Below, piece after piece: positions 9,215 to 18,254 of a stretch of 64,000 nt of DNA. Source of the stretch: Cognatilysobacter segetis (GTDB lineage: Bacteria; Pseudomonadota; Gammaproteobacteria; Xanthomonadales; Xanthomonadaceae); contig NZ_SMRQ01000008.1 in NCBI RefSeq assembly GCF_004359965.1, positions 1-64,000 of the forward strand, written 5' to 3'. Below the pieces are notes generated by a model, which worked only from the letters and a program-made list of their open reading frames with translations, was not told where the DNA came from and made no database searches. Made by a program: the position numbers and the translations under genes. Position 1 is the first letter of the stretch. Every line of letters begins with the position of its first letter.

Positions 9215-10656
9215 GGGCGCCGCCGTCCGAACGCCGGGCGGCCGCGTGCCGCGCCGAGCCACACGAGCCACAGCATCGAGACGAGGCAGACCGCCGGATA
9301 CAGATAGCGGAAGTCGCAGGCGATGGAGGTCGGTAGGTAGGACGCGTACAACAGCGCCGTTCCGATCGCCACCGGCACCGTGCCGCGCTTGAGTCGCGCA
9401 TGCATCGGCGAGAACAGGATCAGCAGCGTTACCAGCACGAGCGCGATCGCGTAGGCGAAGTGGCGGAAGATCGGCCAGTAGACGAGCCCGCGCGACGCGT
9501 CGTAGATCGACTGGTCGTAGCGGTCGAGTCCGGGCACGAAGCCCAGCCGGCTCAGCCGCGCATTGTCGCCGTCGATGCCGACGTGCACCGGCAGGCAGGC
9601 CTTGACGCCGTCGACGTCGAGAATGGACCGGAACACCGCGAGTCGATGGGCGGCGTACGCCTTCGGTTCCGCGCGCACCATCGCCCACCACATCTTCCGC
9701 ACGCCGCCGTAGCCCGGCAGCGACAGCCATTGGGTGACGGCCGGGCTGTACCACAGGAAGTCGCCGCGATCCGCGGAGTACACGCTGCGTACCTGCGCCC
9801 GGAGCTCGTCGTTCATGGCGATGGGCAGCCGGTCGCTCGGCGTCTGCGATCGCGCCACCATGCCGGCGATGTCGTACTGCATCAGGCCGTTGAAGCCGAC
9901 CTGGCTGCCGAAGCGGTCGTCCTGATGGATGGTGCGTGCCACCGCGGCATCGAAGACGACGAGACCGGCCCCGAACGCCAGCACGATCGACAGTGCTGCC
10001 GCCGCGGCACGGGATCGCGACAGGCCGCGCAGCGACGCAGCCCCCAGCATCGGCAGCACCAGCAGGACCGGTGCCATGAAGATGCCCTGCTGCCGCACCC
10101 GCATCGCGAACGCGAGCAGAAGCGCCGACGCCACGGCCCATGCGATCGCCGGGCGTCGCGCTGCGACGCAGGACATCAGGCCGGCGGCGACCCCTGCCGC
10201 GAGGAAGGTCGCGAACACCACGTCCTTCCAGACGATCCCGACGTAGATGCCGATGACCGGGTTCGCGATCACCAGGATCGCGGCCGCTGCGCGCATCACG
10301 ATACTGCGCGGCGAGCGCAGCGGTCCGGCGCGGAACGCCGCGACCGCCGAGAGCGCGAGCGCCAGGTACGTGCAGATGGCATTGAAGGCCATCAACCGGC
10401 CGACCCCGGCGGGACCGGGGCCGAACCAGCGCAGCAAGGCGCTCGTATGGGGCGGATTCCAGGTTTCCGACCGCCCCGTGCTGGCCTCGATCACCTGCAT
10501 GCTCGAGTCCATCGAGATGTGGCCGGGGTAGTGCAGCCAGATGGCGACGGCCGACAACACCGCTGCCAGCAGGATCATCACCATCGCGGGCCAGCGGGGT
10601 CCCTCGGCCACGACGTCGTGGCCGTCCCGCCAGGACGCCGATGCGGTGGGGTCCAC
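9211..10656 (-). CDS. Polytopic membrane protein, GT-C-like glycosyltransferase candidate
   Basis: The protein has 481 aa with about ten hydrophobic helices. Right after the first helix comes a periplasmic-side acidic motif (PGHISMDSSMQVIEA), and a WKD motif follows two helices later. This is the layout seen in GT-C enzymes that use lipid-phosphate sugars. A soluble segment of ~170 residues sits between the middle and last helices. The GTG start at 10656 has AGGAG 6 bases upstream. With the neighbouring GT2, flippase and DUF2304 genes it could be the acceptor transferase of a periplasmic glycosylation module. No family name could be assigned from memory. Confidence 0.75.
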   Translation of the reverse strand: MDPTASASWRDGHDVVAEGPRWPAMVMILLAAVLSAVAIWLHYPGHISMDSSMQVIEASTGRSETWNPPHTSALLRWFGPGPAGVGRLMAFNAICTYLALALSAVAAFRAGPLRSPRSIVMRAAAAILVIANPVIGIYVGIVWKDVVFATFLAAGVAAGLMSCVAARRPAIAWAVASALLLAFAMRVRQQGIFMAPVLLVLPMLGAASLRGLSRSRAAAAALSIVLAFGAGLVVFDAAVARTIHQDDRFGSQVGFNGLMQYDIAGMVARSQTPSDRLPIAMNDELRAQVRSVYSADRGDFLWYSPAVTQWLSLPGYGGVRKMWWAMVRAEPKAYAAHRLAVFRSILDVDGVKACLPVHVGIDGDNARLSRLGFVPGLDRYDQSIYDASRGLVYWPIFRHFAYAIALVLVTLLILFSPMHARLKRGTVPVAIGTALLYASYLPTSIACDFRYLYPAVCLVSMLWLVWLGAARGRPAFGRRRP

Positions 10657-10679
10657 GGAGCGCTCCTGGAGCCGGGTGA

Positions 10680-11270
10680 TCAGCGGATGCTGATCGACTG
10701 GTTCGTCGCGCAGGACACCTTCTTGTCGGTGCCGTTGTCGACGAAGTAGATCGCGTAGTCACCCGGGTCGACGTTGCTGAAGGCGACATCGGCCATGTAG
10801 CCGGACTTGTCGAATGCGGGCGTCTTGAAGAAGTCGGCGACATCCTGGCGCGGGCGGCCGGTCTCGACCGGCAGGCGGTAGCTCTTGATGCCGGAAAGCA
10901 CGATGTCGACCTTGGCGGGAACCGTGCCTGCGTCCTTGTTCACGGCGAAGCCGACGACGCGGTAGCTCTTGTCGCGCGTCGCCACGTAGCTGTTGGGCTT
11001 CGCGCCGGGGCTCGACTGGTTTTCGGGCACGGTCACGACGTTCTCGACCGAGCAGACGCCGCTGTTCAGCGACTGCGTGATGGCATCGACGGTCTCCTGC
11101 GCGGCCTCGAACTGCGCACCGGCCGGCAGCACCTTGGGCGCGGACGCGGGGTTGGCCGAGCTCGTCTGCGGCGCAGGCTGATCCATCTTTTCGCTGCAAC
11201 CGGCAGCGACGACGCAGAACGACACGAGGGCGAGAAAACGGGTGGCAAGCACGGCTCGACGGGGAATCAT
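10680..11270 (-). CDS. Lipoprotein of unknown function
   Basis: The protein has 196 aa. The N-terminus MIPRRAVLATRFLALV is a signal sequence ending in lipobox VAAGC, so a lipid-anchored product is likely. The mature part has a low-complexity Ala/Pro/Ser linker, then a compact domain with two Cys (SGVCSVEN and KKVSCATN). Homology could not be recognised. The ATG at 11270 has GGAG upstream (ggagattcccatg). It is separated from the upstream glycosyltransferase gene by about 280 bases (or by 114 bases if the frameshifted tail of that gene is real), so it may have its own promoter. Confidence 0.8.
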   Translation of the reverse strand: MIPRRAVLATRFLALVSFCVVAAGCSEKMDQPAPQTSSANPASAPKVLPAGAQFEAAQETVDAITQSLNSGVCSVENVVTVPENQSSPGAKPNSYVATRDKSYRVVGFAVNKDAGTVPAKVDIVLSGIKSYRLPVETGRPRQDVADFFKTPAFDKSGYMADVAFSNVDPGDYAIYFVDNGTDKKVSCATNQSISIR

Positions 11271-11384
11271 GGGAATCTCCGGACAGGGGAAGTCGGTGGC
11301 AAGGCGGGCGGCGAACCGCGGGACCGGCCGTTCAGGCGCGCCATAATCCCAGCAACGCGCCGGCAGGGGCAAGGTGAGGCGGGA

Positions 11385-11543
11385 TCAGACGATGGAATGC
11401 CCGGAGCGCCGACCGGTCAGGACGGCCCGCGCGACGCTGCGCCAGCCGCCTGCCCGGTAGAGGGACACGACGGCATCCATGCGCGCCCGGCGCGCGCGCG
11501 GGTCACGCAGGCACGCCAGCGCGACTCGCGCCAGCGCACGCAT
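11385..11543 (-). other. 52-codon open frame, candidate frameshifted C-terminal extension of the upstream glycosyltransferase
   Basis: The frame reads on the minus strand from an ATG at 11543 to TGA at 11385. It lies in the -1 frame relative to the glycosyltransferase and is open back to the A9 run at 11562-11570. The peptide is Arg/Ala-rich with SLYRAGGWRSVARAV near its end, resembling basic amphipathic tails of glycosyltransferases. The AGG directly touching the ATG is a poor ribosome site, so an independent gene is less likely than an extension. Confidence 0.5.
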
Positions 11544-11551
11544 CCTGCCCG

Positions 11552-12622
11552 TCAGGCGATCTTTTTTTTTAGCGCAAGACTGTCGTATTCGAGCGGCCCC
11601 TGGTGCTCCATCCAGCCACGGAGGCCCGCGCCCGACGTGACGTCGAACGGATCGGGGAACGCGTCCTGGAGGTCGGGGCGCTCGCGATAGATACGGCGAT
11701 GCAGCAGCGGAATGGGCGTCCCGTCGGAATACGCGCCGAAGGCCCAGGGCAACCGCGAAACCGGTTCATCGTCGTCGAAGCGCGCTTCGCTCGAGTACCA
11801 GTTCACCAGTGCCTCGACCGACGCGTTCCCGCCGGCGTTCTTGGCCGCCATGGCGCGGTGCGCGCCGCTGTCAAAACCGGTGAAGTGATAGAAGCCCAGG
11901 GGCTGTCCGTCGACGGTGAATCCGGAGGCGAGATCGCCCGCGAGCGCGCGCTGCGTGAGGTTCCACGTCGCCACGTTGAACCGGGGGCTCTTGAGGATTT
12001 CGACACCGTCGAAAAACGCGGGTGCAAGATCGATCCAGCGCTGGTCGGTGAAGAGCCCGCCCGGGATGTCCGCGACGCAGAAGTGATAGATGCGATCGGC
12101 CCACCATTGCGCGAACCGCTGCCCCTCGGCGGTTTTCCTGACGCCGAGAAAGCCGAGGTTGTAGATGCCGTGCTTCAGCGCGGCGATCTCGTTGTCCCGG
12201 ATCGCATCGAGCGTGGTTTCCGGAACCGTGAGGTGCGGCGTCAGCGCGACGTCGCCGCGATCGAGTTGCTCGAGGAGATCGTCCAGTCGCGAGAACAGCA
12301 CCATGTCCGGATCGAAATACAGCACGCGATCCACGTCCGGGCGCGCCAGCGTCTCGACCAGGACGAACGGCTTGATCGCGGTCGCGAGCTCGACGATCGA
12401 GTGGAAGAACGTCCAGCGGCGACGATCGGGAATGTCGAGGTCGGCCAACGCCACGACCCGGTCGATCGGCTCGGCGCTGAGGTCGAAGGCGGGATTCCGC
12501 TCGTCCGCAAGCGCGAGGACGATCTCGAACTCGGGGTGGTGGCGCCGAATCGAGGCGCAGAGCTTGCGCACCTTGGGCAGGTAGTTCAGCGCTGCGGACG
12601 TGTATGCGACGGTCTTTCCCAC
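11552..12622 (-). CDS. Glycosyltransferase, GT8-like nucleotide-sugar fold, possible frameshifted 3' end
   Basis: The zero-frame product has 356 aa. It has a DxD-type site in RVLYFDPDMVLFSRLDD (near residue 105), a conserved NLGFLGVR region and a FTDQRWIDLAP segment, as in GT8/nucleotide-diphospho-sugar transferases. It starts with GTG at 12622. The end is odd: a run of nine A on the coding strand (11562-11570) forms A-AAA-AAG in frame, and the stop follows three codons later. A -1 shift would continue in a 58-codon open frame to 11385. A sequencing error in the homopolymer, transcriptional slippage or true truncation are all possible. Confidence 0.85.
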   Translation of the reverse strand: MGKTVAYTSAALNYLPKVRKLCASIRRHHPEFEIVLALADERNPAFDLSAEPIDRVVALADLDIPDRRRWTFFHSIVELATAIKPFVLVETLARPDVDRVLYFDPDMVLFSRLDDLLEQLDRGDVALTPHLTVPETTLDAIRDNEIAALKHGIYNLGFLGVRKTAEGQRFAQWWADRIYHFCVADIPGGLFTDQRWIDLAPAFFDGVEILKSPRFNVATWNLTQRALAGDLASGFTVDGQPLGFYHFTGFDSGAHRAMAAKNAGGNASVEALVNWYSSEARFDDDEPVSRLPWAFGAYSDGTPIPLLHRRIYRERPDLQDAFPDPFDVTSGAGLRGWMEHQGPLEYDSLALKKKIA

Positions 12623-12641
12623 TACGACGGCTCCCGGGGGA

Positions 12642-14237
12642 CTACGCGAACGGAATCGTGGCCCGCTCGGCGAGCCGCATGATATCCGCGAGCGCCGCCT
12701 CCGCGGTGATGTCCGTCGTCACGGCACCTAAGGTATAGCGCGCGACGCGCTCGGCCGGCGCGCCGATCCCGAACACGACGAGCGGCATCTCCATCGCCAT
12801 GATCTCGTCGGTTACGAAGGAATACGTTTCCGGGCAGACGGACGGCATCAGGCACACGTCGACGCCGTATCGCTCGAGAAGCTCGGGAAGGTCATGCGGA
12901 ACGAACGCGCCGTGCACGTGCAGCGCCCGCGAGGCAGCCGCATTGGACTGCAGCGTGCCGAACACGACGATCCGCATCGGCAGTTGCCGCGCTTCGACGA
13001 GCGCGGCCAGTGCGTGCACCACGTCCGAGCCTTTCGCGCGGCTGATGTTGCCGATGACGCCCACGGTCACGACGTTGGACGCGACTCGCCGGACAGGCCG
13101 CAGATGGGAGAGGTCGGGGCGATGCGGACGCAGCTCGACCCGGAATAGGTGGGAGCGCTCCGGATAGGCCCGCGACAGGATATCGACCGACACCTGCGAA
13201 AACGCGACGATGCGATCGGCGGCCGTCAGGAGGTCCGCCCATCCCTCGCGCCACGCCCGGTTATCGGGCGGCGCGGGGAAGCCCAGCAGATTGGCGGCGT
13301 TGCGCGGCAGGCACGCGCGACACGCGTCCGGCGCGGGGACGCCGCAATAACGGCCGTCCGCGTCGATCAGCGTGAATGCGGGGCATACCGAGTGGAAATC
13401 GTGCAGGTAGAACACGAGTTCGCCGCCCGCCGCGCGACGATCCACGCACCACCGCACGATCGCGAGCGGATCGTCGAACGACACCAGGTTGTTCACTTCG
13501 ATCGTTGCGATGCGAAAGCGCGACAACTCGTGCAGCAACCGCTCGACGGTCGGCGCGCGCCGCTCGCGCGTCCGCCTGCCCGGGCGCATGAGCGACAGGA
13601 CGTAGTCCAGGCGCGCCACGTCCGGACTGACACGAAGCACCGCGCGGCCTTCCGCCAGCAGACTTTCGATGCGTGCGTCGCGGAACGCGTTTGCGCCCCC
13701 GCCCAGTGCGTGATCGAACACCACGGTGAGGGGCGTGCCGATCCAGCCGGCGAGATAGAACGCGACCGACTCGGCCATGCCGCGCACCGACGCCTGCGCG
13801 CGACGACCGACCGCGCGTGCGGCCGCCGCCAGGCCGATCTCCCGAAGCCGCGCAGGGATTCCACGCAGCCCGCGGCCGGGGCGGTCCTGCAGCGGAAGCG
13901 AGGTGACGGGGATGGCGAACTCGTGCATCCGGCCGTCCCGGAGTCGCGCGACGAAGCGCGCCGATCCGCCGAAGTCGACGGTGCCCGCCAGCGAGCCCAT
14001 GAGCATGAAGCCCGCATTTCCCGCATGCGCGACGTCCGGAAACACCGCGGCCACGTCGGCGCGCGTCGCACCTTCGACGCAGGCGATGCTCGCGACGCCC
14101 CCGTCGAGGAGCGGCAGCTCGAGCGCGGCGGTCGCGACGAGCGCATCGGTGTCGAGGAACCACCCCCAACCGAACACGCGTCCATTCCGTACGGTCAGCG
14201 CATCGATGGCGAGATGGCTAGTCACGTTCGACGCCAC
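12642..14237 (-). CDS. GT4-like glycosyltransferase with N-terminal extra domain
   Basis: The protein has 531 aa. The first ~110 residues form a beta-rich domain of unknown role (NGRVFGWGWFLDTDALV). A GT-B-like fold follows, with VVTVGVIGNISRAKGSDVV near residue 385 and a Cys-containing CRACLPRNAAN segment near 305. The late motif MPSVCPETYSFVTDEIMAM is the conserved ExxxxxxxE-type end of GT4 enzymes. Its start is uncertain: GTG at 14237 overlaps the upstream gene by 20 bases and GTG at 14225 by 8. It ends 20 bases before the next glycosyltransferase gene. Confidence 0.82.
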   Translation of the reverse strand: MASNVTSHLAIDALTVRNGRVFGWGWFLDTDALVATAALELPLLDGGVASIACVEGATRADVAAVFPDVAHAGNAGFMLMGSLAGTVDFGGSARFVARLRDGRMHEFAIPVTSLPLQDRPGRGLRGIPARLREIGLAAAARAVGRRAQASVRGMAESVAFYLAGWIGTPLTVVFDHALGGGANAFRDARIESLLAEGRAVLRVSPDVARLDYVLSLMRPGRRTRERRAPTVERLLHELSRFRIATIEVNNLVSFDDPLAIVRWCVDRRAAGGELVFYLHDFHSVCPAFTLIDADGRYCGVPAPDACRACLPRNAANLLGFPAPPDNRAWREGWADLLTAADRIVAFSQVSVDILSRAYPERSHLFRVELRPHRPDLSHLRPVRRVASNVVTVGVIGNISRAKGSDVVHALAALVEARQLPMRIVVFGTLQSNAAASRALHVHGAFVPHDLPELLERYGVDVCLMPSVCPETYSFVTDEIMAMEMPLVVFGIGAPAERVARYTLGAVTTDITAEAALADIMRLAERATIPFA

Positions 14238-16059
14238 CGGTCAGGCGCGCGAGACGTCTGTACGCCCACCAGAGTCGGGAACCGCGTATCCGCGCGAGTT
14301 CGGTATGCGCGTCCGCGAGCGCGCGGCCGCGCGACTCGCCTTCGCGCCGGAGTCCGTGGATTTCGTCCTGCTGCGCTTCGGCGAGGCGCCCATGCTCCGA
14401 AACGGTGGCCCGCAGCGTATCGATCTCGACGAGGCGTTCGGCAGCAACTGCTTCGGCTCGCGCCAAGGCGTCGGCAAGGGCTTGCATCTCGTCCAGCCGT
14501 TCGTGCGCGAGCTGCTCGGCAACGGCCTTCGCCGACTCCAGTCGACCGATCAGGCCGAGGCGCTCGACTGCCAGTGTCTCGACGCGCGCGAGCGTGTCGG
14601 CGAGAACCTGCAGCTCCTGCAGCCGTTCGTGCGCGATCCGCTCGGCAACGGCCTTCGCCGCGTCCAGACGCTCGATGAACTCGAGGCGTTCCGCGGCGAT
14701 CGCCTCCGCCTGCGATTTCGCGGATTCGAGTGCCGCGGTCTGCGCTGTCTGCGCCTCCAGCAGGCGTTCGGCCCGGCGCAATGCGTCCTCGCCGGCCGCG
14801 ATGCGCGCATCGAAGTCGCGCAGATCGTGCTCGCGCTGGATCGCGAGAGCCTCGACCTGAGCCAACGCGGCTTCCACCTCATGGATGCGGTCGTGGGCGA
14901 GGTGCAGGTCCGCCTGCCCGCCGTCGACGAGCGATTCGGCGCGCGCCAGCGCCTCGGCCATCTGGCCGAGGCGTCCGTCGAGTTCGGCCGCCTGGTCGCC
15001 GTATCGCTTCACCAGCGCCTCGGCATCGGCGAGCGCGGCCTGGAGCTGCCGGTTCGCGGCGTCGAGTTCGGCGAGTTCGCGGACATGCTGCGATGCCAGC
15101 CCGGTCGCGCGATCCAGCGCCTGCTGCAAGGTCTCGGCACGGCGCTCGGCCCCGAGCTGCGCGTCGGCGGCGTGGCGTCGACGGCGATCGGCGCCGAGCG
15201 CGGCGGCGCCGAGGGCGTCGATCCACTCGCCCTGCGACGCCTCGATGCTCTCCAGACGCGCGAGCAGTCCCGGCAGCGCCTCCCGCCACGCCGGGGAGGC
15301 GAGCTCGGCGTGCGCGTCGAGCGCCAGCGCATGGATCTCGTCGAGCGCCGTCGACGCATCGACGAGGTGGTGCCGCGCCGACGGGTCGACGAAGTCATCC
15401 AGAACGCCCGGGTTGAACCGGATCGGAAGATCGAGCGCGGTGGCGACGTGCCGAAGGCACGCGGCCGGATCGGCGAGGAAACGATCGTAGGTCACCACGA
15501 TGCTGCGCGGCGGCGCGTGTTCGGCGGCCTCCAGCGTGTGCCGGATCCAGAGCAGGTTGGCGGCGCGCGCATGCATCGCATCACGGCGCGCGAGCGAGGC
15601 CGCGACTTCGTCCGGGTGTCGCAGGACGAGCAGCCCGAGCGGCTCGACGCCGTCGGCGCCAAGCACCCTCAGCCACAGGGGAAGCAGGCGGCACATGCGT
15701 GGGTCCTTCACCGCCCACACGGATTCGCCGCGAAAGGGAGCCAAGACCCGGGACGCGATGGCGTCGGCGGCCTCGCCGGCGGCCGGGGATGCCTCCCAGC
15801 CCCCGGGCAGGCGACGGACGTCGTCCCAGGCTCGCCCCAGCGCCGCCAGGAGTCCCTCGTCCGCGAGCACCGCGTCCGCGTGCTCGAAGTAGCCGCCGGG
15901 GTTGTCGGGAGCGCCCTCGATCAGACGGTCGCCCAATGCGATGCCGCATCGGCCGAGCGCGCCGGCGACGGCCGACGTTCCGGAACGATGCATTCCCAGG
16001 ACCAGCAGTGCGCGGGATCCGCCGGGCCCGGGGAATGTCGGCTCCGCCGCTGTCGTCAT
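14218..16059 (-). CDS. Sulfotransferase-like P-loop protein fused to a long coiled coil with 42-residue repeats
   Basis: The protein has 613 aa. Residues 1-250 resemble PAPS sulfotransferases: P-loop GMHRSGTSA (22-30) and the 3'-phosphate-binding-like VLRHPDEVAASLARR. From about residue 260 to 590 it is a charged Ala/Glu/Arg/Leu coiled coil. Residues 457-498 and 499-540 are two near-identical 42-aa repeats. The last residues GSRLWWAYRRLARL look like an amphipathic basic tail. ATG overlaps the gspD stop as ATGA, linking it to the T2SS genes. It may sulfate a surface glycan, while the coil could measure length or scaffold other enzymes; both are inference. Confidence 0.82.
   Translation of the reverse strand: MTTAAEPTFPGPGGSRALLVLGMHRSGTSAVAGALGRCGIALGDRLIEGAPDNPGGYFEHADAVLADEGLLAALGRAWDDVRRLPGGWEASPAAGEAADAIASRVLAPFRGESVWAVKDPRMCRLLPLWLRVLGADGVEPLGLLVLRHPDEVAASLARRDAMHARAANLLWIRHTLEAAEHAPPRSIVVTYDRFLADPAACLRHVATALDLPIRFNPGVLDDFVDPSARHHLVDASTALDEIHALALDAHAELASPAWREALPGLLARLESIEASQGEWIDALGAAALGADRRRRHAADAQLGAERRAETLQQALDRATGLASQHVRELAELDAANRQLQAALADAEALVKRYGDQAAELDGRLGQMAEALARAESLVDGGQADLHLAHDRIHEVEAALAQVEALAIQREHDLRDFDARIAAGEDALRRAERLLEAQTAQTAALESAKSQAEAIAAERLEFIERLDAAKAVAERIAHERLQELQVLADTLARVETLAVERLGLIGRLESAKAVAEQLAHERLDEMQALADALARAEAVAAERLVEIDTLRATVSEHGRLAEAQQDEIHGLRREGESRGRALADAHTELARIRGSRLWWAYRRLARLTGGVERD
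14440..14691 (-). repeat. Two tandem 126-bp coding repeats in the coiled coil
   Basis: Unit 1 is 14566-14691 and unit 2 is 14440-14565. Both encode ERL..I.RL.(A/S)AKAVAE.(I/L)AHERL, then an ADxLAR segment. The repeat is exactly six coiled-coil heptads long (42 aa). A partial third copy follows (ERLVEIDTL). Confidence 0.85.
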
Positions 16060-18254
16060 TGTCCCTTCGGCCGCGGCGGCAGCGGCTTCGGACCCACCGG
16101 TGCTCCCGACTGCGCCGGCAGATCGATCAGGTCGAGGCGGTCGCCGATCGAACGCGTGAGCGCGGCGGCCTGCGTATCCGATTCGACGATGTACGGGACG
16201 ATCATCAGCACCAGTTCCGTACGCGTGCGGCCGCGCGTCTGCGTCTTGAACAGGTTGCCGACCAACGGCACGTCCTTGAGCAGCGGAACGCCGCTGGTAC
16301 CGTTGTTCTGGCGGCTCGACATCAAACCGCCGATCAGTATGGCGCTGCCGTCGCGCAGGCTCAGGTTCGTGCTGACCGACCGATTGAAGATCGAAGGCGA
16401 CTTGACCGCCTCGTTCGCGCTGAGCGGCAGTGCTTCGCTGACTTCCTGCCGCACCTTCAGGTCGATGCGGTTGTCGGAATACACGATCGGCTGGATGTTC
16501 AGGATGATGCCGGTTTTGCGGTACTCGATGGACTGCAGCAGGTTGGACGTGCCTTCGGTCTGTTGGACCGAGGCGGTCTGCGTGGTGACCGTCGGAACCT
16601 CGGTGCCGACGTCGATGCTTGCTTCCTCGCCGCTCTTGACCATGAGGCGCGGAGTCGACAGAACCGTCAGCCGGTTGTCCTCGGCATAGGCCTTGAGTTG
16701 CGCGCGCGCTTCACCGCCCACGTCCAGCAGATAGGTCAGGCCGGAGAACACCTTGGCCGCCGTACCGGAACCGGAACCGGAATTACCCGACCCGAGGGTT
16801 CCCGACGTCACCGTGCCGTGGAACCGACCGAGATTGGCGCTCTTGGCGAGCCAGCTGACGCCGAATTCCTGGTTGTTGTCGAGCGTGACCTCGGCGATGG
16901 TCACTTCGATCATCACCTGACGTGCCGCGCGATCCATCTGCTTCACGAGCGGCAGCAAACGCGACCAATCCGCGGCGGTACCCTGGAAAATGATGCCGTT
17001 GCGCGGTGCGTCGAGGACGAGTTGATTGGCACCGGCAACCGCGCCGCCGCTGGTCGGCTGCGGTGCCACGGCGGTCGTCGACGTGGGCGCGGGCGCGCCT
17101 GCCGTGATGGTCTGTCCCGACACGGACTGCGCCGCCGCCGCATTGCTCGCCGCGGCACGCACGCCGCCGAGCGTCGCCACGATGTCCTCCGCGCGCGTGT
17201 TCTGCACCTGGTAATAGAAGAGGCTGTTACCGCTGGCGGTCGGATTGGGGCGGTCGATGGTCTGCGCCCATTCGATCGCGTGGTCGAGCACCGCACGCTC
17301 CGCGGCGAACACCAGCACGGTGTTGGCCTGCGCGATCGGCAGCACGATGACCGCGGCGCTCTGCACCACGCCCTGCCCCGTGTGCAGCGACGCGCCGTAG
17401 CCTTCCGCGACCAGCACGTCGACGAGGCGTCGACCGAGCTCGTCGGCCGACACGAAGGCGGGCTCGAGCCGGGTGCTGACGCGCCCGCGCATGTACGGCC
17501 GATCCAGCACGCGGATCGCGGCCGCGGCCTGGGCGACGATGTCGGGACGGCCATACAGGACGACCGCGTTGCGGTTGAGGTCGTCCTGGATCTCCAGTGC
17601 GTCGGTCTTGAAAGCCGTCCGCAGCCACTGGTTGACGTCGGACGTGCGCACCGACTGGAGTTCGACCAGCTGGAACACCGGTCGATGCGACACCGGCACT
17701 TCAGGCAGGGCGCGCCCGCTCATGAAGAGCGGCGGCTCGAACGTCGTGCCCTTGGCGTCGCGCGTGAAGAACAGGCGGCCACTCTCGTACGAGGTGCTCA
17801 CGCCATAGGTCTGGAGCACCCGTGTCGCCAGCCGGTAGAAGTCCTGCGGCGCCTGCGGCCCCGACGTGCGCAGCGTGACGAGGTCGGTCATCTTCGCGAC
17901 CGCCGGGTCCATCTGGAACGTGGTCTTCAGCACGTTGCCGAAGAACTCGTTGATGAACGTCGGGACCGGCACGGCCTCGATGTTCACATTGATCGGCTGC
18001 CCGCGAAGCGGCGGAATGCCCGCGGTCGTCGAAACGCCCGAGATCGCCGCGCCGCCGTTGGGGGGCACCGGCGTATCGGACTGCTGCAGGCTCGTCGGGC
18101 GTCGCCCCGCCTCGCCGATCACCGTCACGTTCGACGAATTGGCCGCGTCCTTCCGCGGCGACTCCACCGGCGGCGGAACGTCCACGCGCACGGGCTGGGC
18201 GCACGCGGCGAGGGCAAGGGCGCCCACGATGGGGACGACACGGAGGGTCTTCAT
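16056..18254 (-). CDS. gspD: Type II secretion outer-membrane secretin
   Basis: The protein has 732 aa and is lipoprotein-like at its start (LALAACAQP). N-terminal N0/N1-N3 domains span residues ~75-400 (RGQPINVNIEAVPVP onward), with a Ser/Thr/Gly/Pro-rich linker in N3. The secretin core ends with GVPLLKDVPLVGNLFK (near residue 660), the classic secretin signature. It forms the outer-membrane pore of the T2SS. The ATG at 18254 overlaps the stop of the gspC/N-like gene (ATGA), and its own stop overlaps the ATG of the sulfotransferase/coiled-coil gene. The order matches xpsN-xpsD. Confidence 0.95.
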   Translation of the reverse strand: MKTLRVVPIVGALALAACAQPVRVDVPPPVESPRKDAANSSNVTVIGEAGRRPTSLQQSDTPVPPNGGAAISGVSTTAGIPPLRGQPINVNIEAVPVPTFINEFFGNVLKTTFQMDPAVAKMTDLVTLRTSGPQAPQDFYRLATRVLQTYGVSTSYESGRLFFTRDAKGTTFEPPLFMSGRALPEVPVSHRPVFQLVELQSVRTSDVNQWLRTAFKTDALEIQDDLNRNAVVLYGRPDIVAQAAAAIRVLDRPYMRGRVSTRLEPAFVSADELGRRLVDVLVAEGYGASLHTGQGVVQSAAVIVLPIAQANTVLVFAAERAVLDHAIEWAQTIDRPNPTASGNSLFYYQVQNTRAEDIVATLGGVRAAASNAAAAQSVSGQTITAGAPAPTSTTAVAPQPTSGGAVAGANQLVLDAPRNGIIFQGTAADWSRLLPLVKQMDRAARQVMIEVTIAEVTLDNNQEFGVSWLAKSANLGRFHGTVTSGTLGSGNSGSGSGTAAKVFSGLTYLLDVGGEARAQLKAYAEDNRLTVLSTPRLMVKSGEEASIDVGTEVPTVTTQTASVQQTEGTSNLLQSIEYRKTGIILNIQPIVYSDNRIDLKVRQEVSEALPLSANEAVKSPSIFNRSVSTNLSLRDGSAILIGGLMSSRQNNGTSGVPLLKDVPLVGNLFKTQTRGRTRTELVLMIVPYIVESDTQAAALTRSIGDRLDLIDLPAQSGAPVGPKPLPPRPKGQ

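Noticed and set aside
11385-11543. Independent 52-aa gene
   Set aside because: The ribosome site is poor (AGG touching ATG), and the frame is open back to the A9 slip site. Treated as a possible extension instead.
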